This document shows, piece after piece, positions 44,789-54,461 of a stretch of 64,000 nt of DNA. Positions within the stretch are counted from its first letter, which is position 1. Each line of letters opens with the position of its first letter. The notes below the pieces were generated by a model, which searched no databases, had not been told where the DNA came from, and saw nothing but the letters and a program-made list of their open reading frames with translations. Both the position numbers and the translations under genes were made by a program. Source of the stretch: Candidatus Caldilinea saccharophila (GTDB taxonomy: Bacteria; Chloroflexota; Anaerolineae; Caldilineales; Caldilineaceae); the NCBI GenBank assembly GCA_016710365.1, contig JADJVW010000021.1, positions 46,707 to 110,706 of the forward strand. Reading direction: 5' to 3'.

Positions 44789-44980
44789 TACACACGGGCT
44801 AAAATACCTCATTGGTTGCTTGGTTGCTTGGTTGCTTGGTTGCTTGGTTGCTTGGTTGCTTGGTTGCTTGGTTGCTTGGTTGCTTGGTAGGGGCGCACCC
44901 CCGTGTGCGCCCGGAAGCCGGACAGGCACGGAGACCTGTCCCTACCAAATCTACCGGCAGAATTACGCCCATCTGTACTA
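44787..44980 (+). repeat. Dispersed repeat R4, copy 2, with expanded 8-bp unit
   Basis: Same sequence as 30355-30484 and same orientation, but the GGTTGCTT unit is expanded. After it, GGGGCGCACCCCCGTGTGCG and CCGGACAGGCACGGAGACCT match copy 1 closely and the element ends AGAATTACGCCC. It begins directly at the stop codon of the HNH gene. The rest of the 366-base gap has no gene. Confidence 0.92.
44814..44885 (+). repeat. Nine tandem copies of GGTTGCTT
   Basis: Perfect 8-base repeats from 44814 to 44885 within R4 copy 2. Copy 1 has a single unit at 30381. Likely grown by slippage; candidate variable-number locus. Confidence 0.95.
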
Positions 44981-45110
44981 GCGCAAGATCAGGTAACGCC
45001 CCTGGCGCCGCCGCATCGCCAATTTGCGCTGTGGACAATTCCTGCGGCGGCGCCGGAGACGTTGTCTGTAACACCACTAGCGCAGACACGCCTACGCAAG
45101 CCAGCAGTCA

Positions 45111-45140
45111 GAGACCGAGTTTTTGAGAAAACTCGGTCTC
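45111..45140. terminator. Strong hairpin between convergent genes
   Basis: GAGACCGAGTTTT (45111-45123), loop TGAG, AAAACTCGGTCTC (45128-45140): 13 perfect pairs. The FG-GAP gene ends just to its right. A relative (CCGAGTTTCT) is at 47213-47245. Confidence 0.8.
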
Positions 45141-45154
45141 TCCCTATCCTCCCG

Positions 45155-47284
45155 TTACCGCTCGATGAGCGGTAAATATCCCAAGTAGCTGTAACAGCGA
45201 ATCTCTATCGCCAAACGCCGTTCGACCGCAAACGGTGTTGCACTGTCGACGAGGCCGTTCAGGACAAGCTCTGCTTTGGCGGGCGACGGCCAGGGTTCAG
45301 TCGCGTTTGGCGCCAGCGTAAACGTCACGGTCGTCGGCACGCTGTCACCTGGCGATGTCGCCGACAACCAGTTTACCTGCGACGGCCATTCGATTTCGGG
45401 CGTAGCCGGATTCTGGTCGCCGACGCTCGATCCTGACCCGCCTGGCGCCGTGATCGCAGCCGTGAAGGTGCTGCTGATCGTCCCCAGCACCTGAATCGGC
45501 GCCAGCGTTGCCGGCAGCAGCGAACGGCAATCGGGGGAGGCAGGCGTGGATTGCAAGATCAAGCTGATGCTGCTCGGACGCAGTGCAATGCCGGCCGTCA
45601 CATCGACGATCACCGGGATCGTGATCGGCGCATTGGCCACGAGTGGGTTTGAAGAGATGACCACAAGATTCGTGCCATAGGTCGGCGTAAAGACGCCGGC
45701 GCCGGGCAGGATCGGCAGCGCGTCAGACTCGACTGTCATGCCCGCGCCCGCTGCGCCTGCCATGGACGCTGGCAACAGGGTTCGGGCATCGACGCTGACC
45801 GCCAGCGAAGCCGGTGTGCTCGGGCCGGACGGCGTGACCTGAAGCAGGCCCGTCGCGGGCGCCAGTCGGATAAAAAACGGGATCGGGAGCGCGCGCGTGT
45901 TGTTGCCCAGTGTGACCTGCAGCGGGGCAGAGATGGCGCCGGACGGTACGGAAAAACGCAGCGTGGTGGGGGTAGCTGCCAGACGATCTCGCCCTAGCCT
46001 GTCGAGATTCCCCATCACAATCGTGCGGCGGTTGGTGGGCGTGGTTAAGGTGGTCGAGAGCGTGCTCGACGACTGGGGATCGGTGAAGATCGTGATAGCG
46101 TTGTCGCGGATTACGGCGACCTCACCCTTGCCATCGTCGTCCACATCGCCGCTGGCGCCAAAACGATAGCCATTGTCCGCGTCCAGCCGGGCTTCGAAAT
46201 TGATCGCCGGGTCCGTGCCGAGGTTGCTGCTGAAGAGCCGCGGCCGTGCGTCGCTAGACGGCACATCGCGCAGCAGGAAGATCTCTTGGTCGCCGCCGGC
46301 CGTTACATCGGCCAGAAAAGTGACGCGCGGGGCGGGCAAGTTACTGCGCGAAAATATATCTTCCAACTGGTTGAGTGCTTTGTAGCGGCGCACCACCAGC
46401 GAGGCTGCCGGCGGCCCCACGCGGCGCACCGCCACCAATTCCTCCACGGGCTTGGTTGCCTCGACATTGCCGATGGCGACATCCTGCCACGGGCGCGAGC
46501 TGCTTTCCTCATTCCAGAAGCGCGCCAGCACGTTGTTCGCTTCGCGGCGGAAGATACTCAGAATGCCCCGGTCTTCGTTGACGAGCACAATTTCCGCCTG
46601 CCCATCGCCGTCGAGGTCGCCCACGGCCATGTCCGACCATAGCTCGCGCACCGAAACATCGGTCAGCGGCAGCCAGAGGCGACCGCCTTCCGATGGGACA
46701 GGCTGATAGAAGACCTGAATGCGCGTACGCGTCTGGTTGTCTGGCTCCCGATAGACGACGACAAACTCCAGTGTGGACGGGTTGCTGTCCAGGTTGCCCA
46801 CGTCGAGCAGGAGCGGCTGTCCCGGCAGCAGCAACTCGAACAGTTGCTCCCAGTAGATGCCGCCGAACTGGTTGTCGGGGTCGATATCCGTGGTGGTCAC
46901 CACCGGGTCGTAGATTTTGAGCAGCCCATTTTCAGCAAAGGCGAGGATTTCGTCATCGCCGTCGCCGTTGACATCGCCGACCGTGGCGTCGTACCAGCCG
47001 GCGTCCGGGCTGCGAAAGACGACGGGCGGCAGATTATTCGGCGTTTGCGGATCGTAGACGCGTATATAGCCGCCGGCATCGATGTAGACAATCTCCTCTT
47101 CGCGGTTGAGCGTATCGACGGCCTGCACGCCTTCTTGCGCCATCGCTGGCTGCGCAAGCGTCAACCCAAGACTTAGTGCGCAGCCAACCGCGAGGAGTAG
47201 CCGCCCAAGCCCAAAAACCGAGTTTCTCCAAGAAACTCGGTTTTTGCAGTCAGGTAAGAGTGGCGCGTAGCTAGATGCTGTCAA
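45155..47284 (-). CDS. Secreted FG-GAP/VCBS-repeat protein
   Basis: About 709 aa. Signal peptide LLLAVGCALSLGLTLAQPAM followed by AQEG. Then at least four FG-GAP-like calcium-binding repeats (VGDVNGDGDDEILAFAENG; VGDLDGDGQAEIVLVNEDRG; SGDVDDDGKGEVAVIRDNAI), and a C-terminal half of Ig-like beta domains (LQVTLGNNTRALPIPFFIRL) ending PLIER. Surface protein, function unknown. The start is uncertain: an open frame begins at TTG 47284, and its first codons run through a perfect hairpin with U-run (47213-47245) that looks like the pyrB terminator; no other in-frame start before the signal peptide is seen, so a frame error upstream is possible. Confidence 0.78.
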   Translation of the reverse strand: MTASSYAPLLPDCKNRVSWRNSVFGLGRLLLAVGCALSLGLTLAQPAMAQEGVQAVDTLNREEEIVYIDAGGYIRVYDPQTPNNLPPVVFRSPDAGWYDATVGDVNGDGDDEILAFAENGLLKIYDPVVTTTDIDPDNQFGGIYWEQLFELLLPGQPLLLDVGNLDSNPSTLEFVVVYREPDNQTRTRIQVFYQPVPSEGGRLWLPLTDVSVRELWSDMAVGDLDGDGQAEIVLVNEDRGILSIFRREANNVLARFWNEESSSRPWQDVAIGNVEATKPVEELVAVRRVGPPAASLVVRRYKALNQLEDIFSRSNLPAPRVTFLADVTAGGDQEIFLLRDVPSSDARPRLFSSNLGTDPAINFEARLDADNGYRFGASGDVDDDGKGEVAVIRDNAITIFTDPQSSSTLSTTLTTPTNRRTIVMGNLDRLGRDRLAATPTTLRFSVPSGAISAPLQVTLGNNTRALPIPFFIRLAPATGLLQVTPSGPSTPASLAVSVDARTLLPASMAGAAGAGMTVESDALPILPGAGVFTPTYGTNLVVISSNPLVANAPITIPVIVDVTAGIALRPSSISLILQSTPASPDCRSLLPATLAPIQVLGTISSTFTAAITAPGGSGSSVGDQNPATPEIEWPSQVNWLSATSPGDSVPTTVTFTLAPNATEPWPSPAKAELVLNGLVDSATPFAVERRLAIEIRCYSYLGYLPLIER
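47213..47245 (-). terminator. Perfect 15-bp hairpin with U-run after pyrB
   Basis: AAAAACCGAGTTTCT (47213-47227), loop CCA, AGAAACTCGGTTTTT (47231-47245). On the minus strand it lies about 60 bases after the pyrB stop and ends in TTTTT, so it is a good intrinsic terminator. It overlaps the presumed N-terminus of the next gene. Confidence 0.75.
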
Positions 47285-47305
47285 GCTTGTCCGTCCTGTC
47301 TGGGC

Positions 47306-48282
<977 letters not shown>

Positions 48283-48326
48283 AAGAAACATTGCTCCTGA
48301 GTAAATCGTAGAAAAGCCATCAAGAA

Positions 48327-48332
48327 ATTATA
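48327..48332 (-). promoter_or_regulatory. -10 box upstream of pyrB
   Basis: Perfect TATAAT on the minus strand (48332-48327), about 45 bases before the pyrB start. No good -35 match at 17 bases. It sits in the pyrC-pyrB gap, so pyrB may have its own promoter. Confidence 0.4.
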
Positions 48333-48362
48333 ACGAGACAAGCCAGCAAAAAATAGACTGGG

Positions 48363-48394
48363 GATTGAGCGGATGCGACGGATTTGCGCGGATT

Positions 48395-48400
<6 letters not shown>
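48363..48400. repeat. Half copy of repeat R1 between pyrC and pyrB
   Basis: TTGAGCGGATGCGACGGATT followed by TGCGCGGATTTCAGGCG; only one arm is present and it runs into the pyrC stop codon. Confidence 0.4.
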
Positions 48401-49561
<1,161 letters not shown>

Positions 49562-49733
49562 TGGTTGATCCTCACAAATCGCAACCCTGAATCGTGGGCG
49601 AGAGGCGAGTTGCGAGGGGCGCCGCCGACACCCAAAACGTTTACTGCTAAATCGCCCTCAAAAAGCAAGCACAGCAGCGATCTTGTTACACATTGTAGCC
49701 GGAACGCCGCGATCCGCCCAAACACGCCAAAGT

Positions 49734-49826
49734 CAGTACTTCACGAATCTCACGCGAAGCCGCGAAGGAACCACCTTCGACTTCGCAACTTCGTGCCTTC
49801 GCTTGAGGCAAAATCGTGAATTACTG
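49734..49826. repeat. Intergenic inverted repeat (TTCGC type)
   Basis: AGTACTTCACGAATCTCACG at the left pairs with AAAATCGTGAATTACT at the right; the middle has CGCGAAGG and CCTTCG words. Occupies part of the 488-base gap between pyrC and the TolB-like gene, which has no gene. Confidence 0.6.
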
Positions 49827-49916
49827 AAAGCCCAGGATGGGTCCTGAGCCGGCGCCGGCGGCTACGTCTCCGGCGCCACAAGCCGCGTCCCCAGCATCTT
49901 TAGCCCGCCCGAACTA

Positions 49917-49925
49917 TGGTATAGT
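49917..49925 (+). promoter_or_regulatory. Extended -10 promoter of TolB-like gene
   Basis: TGGTATAGT: TG, G, TATAGT (49920-49925). About 125 bases before the gene start at 50050. Confidence 0.45.
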
Positions 49926-50049
49926 AAAACCGAGCATTGACGGAGTGTTTCGTTGGCGCACCATCTGCGCTCTACACCGTGGCCGATTGCTGGTCGCCCA
50001 CATCCTTATCTCACCGCTACCATTGTATGGATGATAGGAGAAGTCGAAT

Positions 50050-51396
50050 ATGCGCACTCGGTTTACTTTGATCCTCCTGGTTTCTTGTCTGCTGACCGCA
50101 TGGCTGGCGGTCGGCGCGTGGGCGCAGGATGCAACAACGCCAACCGCGCCCGCAACGCCGACCGCGCCCACGCGTGCGGTCAATGTCGTCGCCACTGTGG
50201 ACACCGGCGGGCCGCGCTTGCGTGTGCGCGGCGAACCCACGCTGGCCGCGCCGATTGTGGCGCGCTTGACCAACGGGAGCGTCGTTGAGGTGCTGGCAAG
50301 CGATGCGACGCGCGGTTGGGTGCTCGTGCCGTTGACCAATGCGGCCACGCCCTATGGCTGGGTCTCGACCACCTATCTCCGGCTCAGCGCGCCGGTGACA
50401 ATGCTGCCGGTAGCGACGGCCACGCCATCCGCCCCTTTGCCGCCACCCTCTTTGACGCCAACCTCCACCGTGACGGCGACGCTGGAAGCGGCTCCCACTG
50501 CTACACCGGTTGAGATCGCCGTAGCGCCGCCGCCCTCTGGTCTTTATGGCAAACTGGCCGTGCCTGTGTTCGACGAGCAGCGCAAGACTTACGATGTGTG
50601 GCTGGTCAACGCCGACGGCAGCGAGCTGCGCCGGGTGATGGAAGAAGCCAGCTCTCCCGCGCTCAGCGATGATGGCGCGCTGCTCGCGTATCGCCGCTGG
50701 AAGGTGGACGACCGCGGCATTGTCGTGGCGAACGTGGACGGCAGCCAACCGCTGCGCGTCACCGACAAGCTGGAAGATGTGCTGCCTTCCTTTTCGCCCG
50801 ACCACACCAAAGTGGCTTTCTCGACCTATCGCTGGGGCGACCGCAAGCACCGGCTCTACTATGCCTGGACCGACGAACAGAACAAGATCGCCTGGGAATG
50901 GGGCAATGGCGGCATCTTTGGCGAAGACCCGTACTGGATGAGCGACGGACGCATCCTGTTCCATGTGACGCGCCCCGAGCGCGGCGCGGAAGAACTGTGG
51001 AGCATGGATGGACGCACCGGCGAGAATCGCACGCTGCTCTATATCACCGCATCGATCCGGGCGCCGGCTATGGCCCCCAACAACCGCACTGTGGCTTACA
51101 TGGCGTTCGCCGCTGGCAACTGGGATCTGTATACCTTTGACCTGGTCGACCGCACGGTCACGCGCCTGACGGATGACCCGGCCGAGGATGGTCTGCCGGT
51201 CTTTTCGCCCAACGGCGAATCTATCGCATTCGTAAGCAACCGCGACGGCGCGTGGGGACTCTGGCGCATGGCGCCGGACGGCAGCGCGCCCCAGTTGATC
51301 ACGGCGCTGCCCGGCCCCGTCGATGGCCGCGTCGAATTTGAGCCGGACTATTTGAATCACGGCTGGCTGGAAGAACAGATCGATTGGAGCTGGTAG
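50050..51396 (+). CDS. Secreted SH3b / TolB-like beta-propeller protein
   Basis: 448 aa. Signal peptide FTLILLVSCLLTAWLAVGAW then AQDA. After a Thr/Ala/Pro linker: one SH3b module (RLRVRGEPTLAAPIVARLTN; GWVSTTYLRLSAPV), another Pro/Thr linker and a C-terminal TolB/PD40-type six-bladed propeller (YDVWLVNADGSELRRVMEEA; SPDHTKVAFSTYRWGDRKHR; FSPNGESIAFVSNRDGAWGL). Probably a cell-surface sensor or binding protein; function unknown. Start ATG 50050 after ATAGGAGAAGTCGAAT. Intact. Confidence 0.82.
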   Translation: MRTRFTLILLVSCLLTAWLAVGAWAQDATTPTAPATPTAPTRAVNVVATVDTGGPRLRVRGEPTLAAPIVARLTNGSVVEVLASDATRGWVLVPLTNAATPYGWVSTTYLRLSAPVTMLPVATATPSAPLPPPSLTPTSTVTATLEAAPTATPVEIAVAPPPSGLYGKLAVPVFDEQRKTYDVWLVNADGSELRRVMEEASSPALSDDGALLAYRRWKVDDRGIVVANVDGSQPLRVTDKLEDVLPSFSPDHTKVAFSTYRWGDRKHRLYYAWTDEQNKIAWEWGNGGIFGEDPYWMSDGRILFHVTRPERGAEELWSMDGRTGENRTLLYITASIRAPAMAPNNRTVAYMAFAAGNWDLYTFDLVDRTVTRLTDDPAEDGLPVFSPNGESIAFVSNRDGAWGLWRMAPDGSAPQLITALPGPVDGRVEFEPDYLNHGWLEEQIDWSW

Positions 51397-51511
51397 CGCG
51401 CCGGCGGTGCGAGGTGGCTGCGTCTCCCACGCTTACCCCATGCCACCCCGCACCGCTGCACGATTTCCCTGGCGCTCGGTTCCGCGCAAAGTTCATTCCG
51501 CCAATTCAGCA

Positions 51512-51600
51512 CATCACGAAACTCACACAAAGCCACCGAGAACACAAAGGAAACCATCTTCAGCTTTTCGTCTTTGTGTGAGACCCAATCTTGAAATACT
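51512..51600. repeat. Intergenic inverted repeat (CACAAAG type)
   Basis: CACGAAACTCACACAAAGCC and TCTTTGTGTGAGACCCAATC form an imperfect stem; same vocabulary as the block at 29085-29355. Lies in the 341-base gap before the WYL gene. Confidence 0.6.
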
Positions 51601-51622
51601 GAAATTGATAAAAGCCAACGGG

Positions 51623-51651
51623 TTGCCCCTCGGCTTACAATATGGTACAGT
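51623..51651 (+). promoter_or_regulatory. Promoter of WYL regulator
   Basis: TTGCCC (51623-51628), 17-bp spacer ending TGG, TACAGT (51646-51651): an extended -10 promoter about 85 bases before the WYL start. Confidence 0.5.
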
Positions 51652-51737
51652 GACGCTACGCTGCTTCCTGCCGGGCCTCACTGGAAACCTTGACAACCAG
51701 CCGCCGACCCGCTCCACAGCCTACACGGATCGCCGCT

Positions 51738-52754
51738 ATGCGCGAAAAGCCAATCTACCAGGATATCCAGCGCTCTCTCGCCATTCTGCGCTATTTGCAG
51801 CGCGCACCCGCCACCAAGACGACGCTCATCGACTATGTGCTCGTCGAGGTGGAGGTGGACGCGTATCCCGACGAAGCCAAGGCGGCCTCCCGGCGCTTCG
51901 AGCGCGACATCGAACGCCTGCGCGATTGGGGCGTCGAAATTGTAACGGGCCCAGGGCATGAGTATCACCTGCAAAGCTACGGCGCGTTCAGCCCGGTCAG
52001 CCTGGACGACGCCGAGTTGAGCACCCTTGCCTTTTTGAGCGAGACCTTCGCCGCGAGCGCGCCGCAGGCCGAAGCCGTGCAGCACCTGCTGCGCCGCGTG
52101 CTGGACTGGCTTCCGGTCGGGCAGCGCAGCGCGGTCGGCCTCAAGCGTCAGCGGCTGCGCGTCGATCTGCGGCGCCGGGACGATGATTTCATCTCATCCC
52201 CAGTGCAGGCGGCGGTGGAGAAGGCGCACGATGAGCGCCGCCAGCTGCGTTTTTGGTATCTGTCGCCCGGCCAGGCGGATGGCAAGCCGCGCCAGCATAC
52301 GGTCGAACCGTGGCATCTGCACTTCGACACGATGCGCCGCCATCTCTATCTCGACGCCTACCGGCTCCGTGTCATTGGACCGTTGGGAGAGTGGAGCCAG
52401 CCGCGCTGGCAGAAGTACCGCCTGGGGCGCATCCTGCCCGACGCCATTGAGGTGTTGCCCGATAAGCTGCCGCCGACGCCGCCCAAACGCCCGCGCCACG
52501 AATTGGAGTACCTGCTGGCGCCGGAGATCGCCCGGCTGGGTCAGGTGAGCCATCACTTCGACGACATGACAGTGCACCCGCCCGACGCGGACGACTGGGT
52601 GCGCGTGACCGCAAGGACGGATGATCTGTTTGCCGCGGTGCAGGTCTTGCTCAGCTACGGCGCGCGCTGTCGCGTGATCGGCGGCGCCGAAGCGCGCCAG
52701 GTTATGGAAGAGAACATTGCGGCGCTGGCGAAGATTTATAAACTCCCCGCCTAA
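51738..52754 (+). CDS. WYL-domain transcriptional regulator, CRISPR-associated
   Basis: 338-aa protein (ATG 51738; a TTG at 51690 would add 16 residues). N-terminal winged helix (YQDIQRSLAILRYLQRAPAT ... FERDIERLRDWGVEIVTG), then the WYL domain near residue 165: RRQLRFWYLSPGQADGKPRQ, TVEPWHLHFDTMRRHLYLDA. A C-terminal WCX-like extension follows (VRVTARTDDLFAAVQVLLSY). WYL proteins sense ligands such as nucleic-acid fragments and regulate defence loci. It lies 174 bases before cas10d on the same strand, so it probably controls this cas operon. GC-rich like the chromosome, unlike the next genes. Confidence 0.88.
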   Translation: MREKPIYQDIQRSLAILRYLQRAPATKTTLIDYVLVEVEVDAYPDEAKAASRRFERDIERLRDWGVEIVTGPGHEYHLQSYGAFSPVSLDDAELSTLAFLSETFAASAPQAEAVQHLLRRVLDWLPVGQRSAVGLKRQRLRVDLRRRDDDFISSPVQAAVEKAHDERRQLRFWYLSPGQADGKPRQHTVEPWHLHFDTMRRHLYLDAYRLRVIGPLGEWSQPRWQKYRLGRILPDAIEVLPDKLPPTPPKRPRHELEYLLAPEIARLGQVSHHFDDMTVHPPDADDWVRVTARTDDLFAAVQVLLSYGARCRVIGGAEARQVMEENIAALAKIYKLPA

Positions 52755-52928
52755 ACGGGGTGGCGATGTGCGAGAATCAGATTGGATGTGCCCGACAGGC
52801 GGCGACCCCAGCCGCCGAGACAACGGGTGGTGATGGTTCACGGCGCCGATCCCGCGCGACATGGGAAGCGGTCTGCCGGGCACATCTTGGAACAAGCAGG
52901 ATGCAGAGATAAAGGGGAGATGCCAAAC

Positions 52929-54440
52929 ATGGTGAAATTCACTAGCGCAGAATTGTCCGAGATTCTTGATGAGTACATTGCGAAGATTGTACCAGCGATG
53001 ATTCGGCGCAACTATCACCTGATTCTAGTTAAGGGCGGAGCAGAATATCCCCACCTTCCTGAACAATCCCATTTCGCCCACATTATGAACGGTGTATTTG
53101 GGTTGGTGCAGTTCATGAAATATGTGGTGACGCAAGAATTTCTTCCACCCCATTTGGATGTCACTGTTTTTCGACAGGCACTTGCTGCCTTCACAGTACA
53201 CGAAGTTCACAAAGATCGAACTGTAGAGCGATTGGGGTCATCCGAATTCAGTATTCCGCTAAAGAGCTTGCGAGCGGAATACAACGCGTTGGGGTTAGGG
53301 GAGTTTGCTACAGTTGACGATCACACGTTGAGAGAGGCCAATACCCATAAACGTAGTACGAAGCATGGCGATGCATTGTTGGGTGAACCAAGCGCAATGA
53401 AACGGTGGTTATTAGTGCGGATTGCCGATACTTTTGCATCGGTTAAGTCACCTGAAGAAGCAATATCCTCGCTCAAGGGATATCTGTCTGACTTCAGCCA
53501 AATATTTGCGCCAAATTCAACACAGAGCAAATACACCCTCTTTTATCATCACATCGGCGATGTGCGTGGTGTACTTACCAACGCTATTCATCAAGCAGTG
53601 GCAGCGCATCTTGGCGAAACGGGAGGTATGGTTCCCTTGCTCTATTTTGCAACTGGGACACTCTACCTAGGTCCAGTTCAACCTATAAAGATGATGGTGC
53701 AGTCGCAGGTCTCTGACATAGCCGGTCGTGTGCTTAGCTCTCTTGCGACTGGTGAGGGAGGAGGTGCAGCACGCGATGGTTTACGCCGCCAGAAATTTGA
53801 TTTTGAACCCTATGTATACGCGCTAGCAAGTGTGCAGAACCTGCTAGATGTTATTCACGAAGACTCATTAACTGCAAAGCCTGATGCCAAAATCGCAATC
53901 GATGAGATCAACGGTTTGGTAGCAAAACGGAAAGAATTGTCTGCTGAGTGGTTGAGTACTGTCGAACAGCGTTTTGGAATCTTGCTATTCGATCCAAAAG
54001 AACATAAGACTTTCAACGAACTCTGGTACCTGGTACGACGGTACCTATTGTATGTTGATACTCTACTCAGAGACTTGGCACCGGCTACTAATCGGTTGGA
54101 CTGGTTTCTCAAAGTGTTCGAGGTGCCTGAAACACCAGCAAAAAACTTGCGCCAAGAGTATGACATATGGGCAAGAGGCGGCGTCGGGAAATATGTATTG
54201 ATTATCGCGTACCATTTTTTGCGTGGTGCAGATTTTGTGCACCGGAAACCGGAAGGATTACCTCCTGAACAAGTCCTGGAGCGTCTGCATCTGAAAGTCT
54301 CGCCAGCCATGGAAGGTGAAGATACACAAGCCGGTCGTCAAATCGCAGTTGCTGCTTTAGGCTTGCGGGAAGAACTCGAAGTATACCTATGGGAAAATCT
54401 TACTATTTCATCTACACCAGGAAATCAGCTCCGAGACTGA
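52929..54440 (+). CDS. cas10d: Type I-D Cas10d/Csc3, N-terminal part
   Basis: 504 codons from ATG 52929 (AAAGGGGAG site at 52911-52919; ATG 52920 is also possible). It is the N-terminal, HD-nuclease-containing half of the I-D large subunit, which normally has about 950-1000 aa. HD-like elements are FAHIMNGVFGLVQFMKYV and LAAFTVHEVHKDRTVERLG, where the usual HD pair reads HE and a further HKD follows. The protein stops at TGA 54438-54440, followed directly by TAG; the same frame continues 20 bases later with the palm/zinc part. Base composition is lower in GC than the chromosome. Signature: cleaves the target DNA in the I-D system. Break may be real or a local sequence error. Confidence 0.85.
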   Translation: MVKFTSAELSEILDEYIAKIVPAMIRRNYHLILVKGGAEYPHLPEQSHFAHIMNGVFGLVQFMKYVVTQEFLPPHLDVTVFRQALAAFTVHEVHKDRTVERLGSSEFSIPLKSLRAEYNALGLGEFATVDDHTLREANTHKRSTKHGDALLGEPSAMKRWLLVRIADTFASVKSPEEAISSLKGYLSDFSQIFAPNSTQSKYTLFYHHIGDVRGVLTNAIHQAVAAHLGETGGMVPLLYFATGTLYLGPVQPIKMMVQSQVSDIAGRVLSSLATGEGGGAARDGLRRQKFDFEPYVYALASVQNLLDVIHEDSLTAKPDAKIAIDEINGLVAKRKELSAEWLSTVEQRFGILLFDPKEHKTFNELWYLVRRYLLYVDTLLRDLAPATNRLDWFLKVFEVPETPAKNLRQEYDIWARGGVGKYVLIIAYHFLRGADFVHRKPEGLPPEQVLERLHLKVSPAMEGEDTQAGRQIAVAALGLREELEVYLWENLTISSTPGNQLRD

Positions 54441-54461
54441 TAGCTTAGCCGGGTACTCAAA

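Noticed and set aside
44814..44885. Possible CRISPR array
   Set aside because: Uninterrupted 8-base units with no spacers; a simple tandem repeat.
44812..45126. 104-aa open frame rich in LLGCLVAW
   Set aside because: It is produced by the GGTTGCTT tandem repeat and has no ribosome site or homology.
54438..54443. TGA in cas10d as selenocysteine
   Set aside because: It is followed at once by TAG, and no Cys-like catalytic position is expected there.
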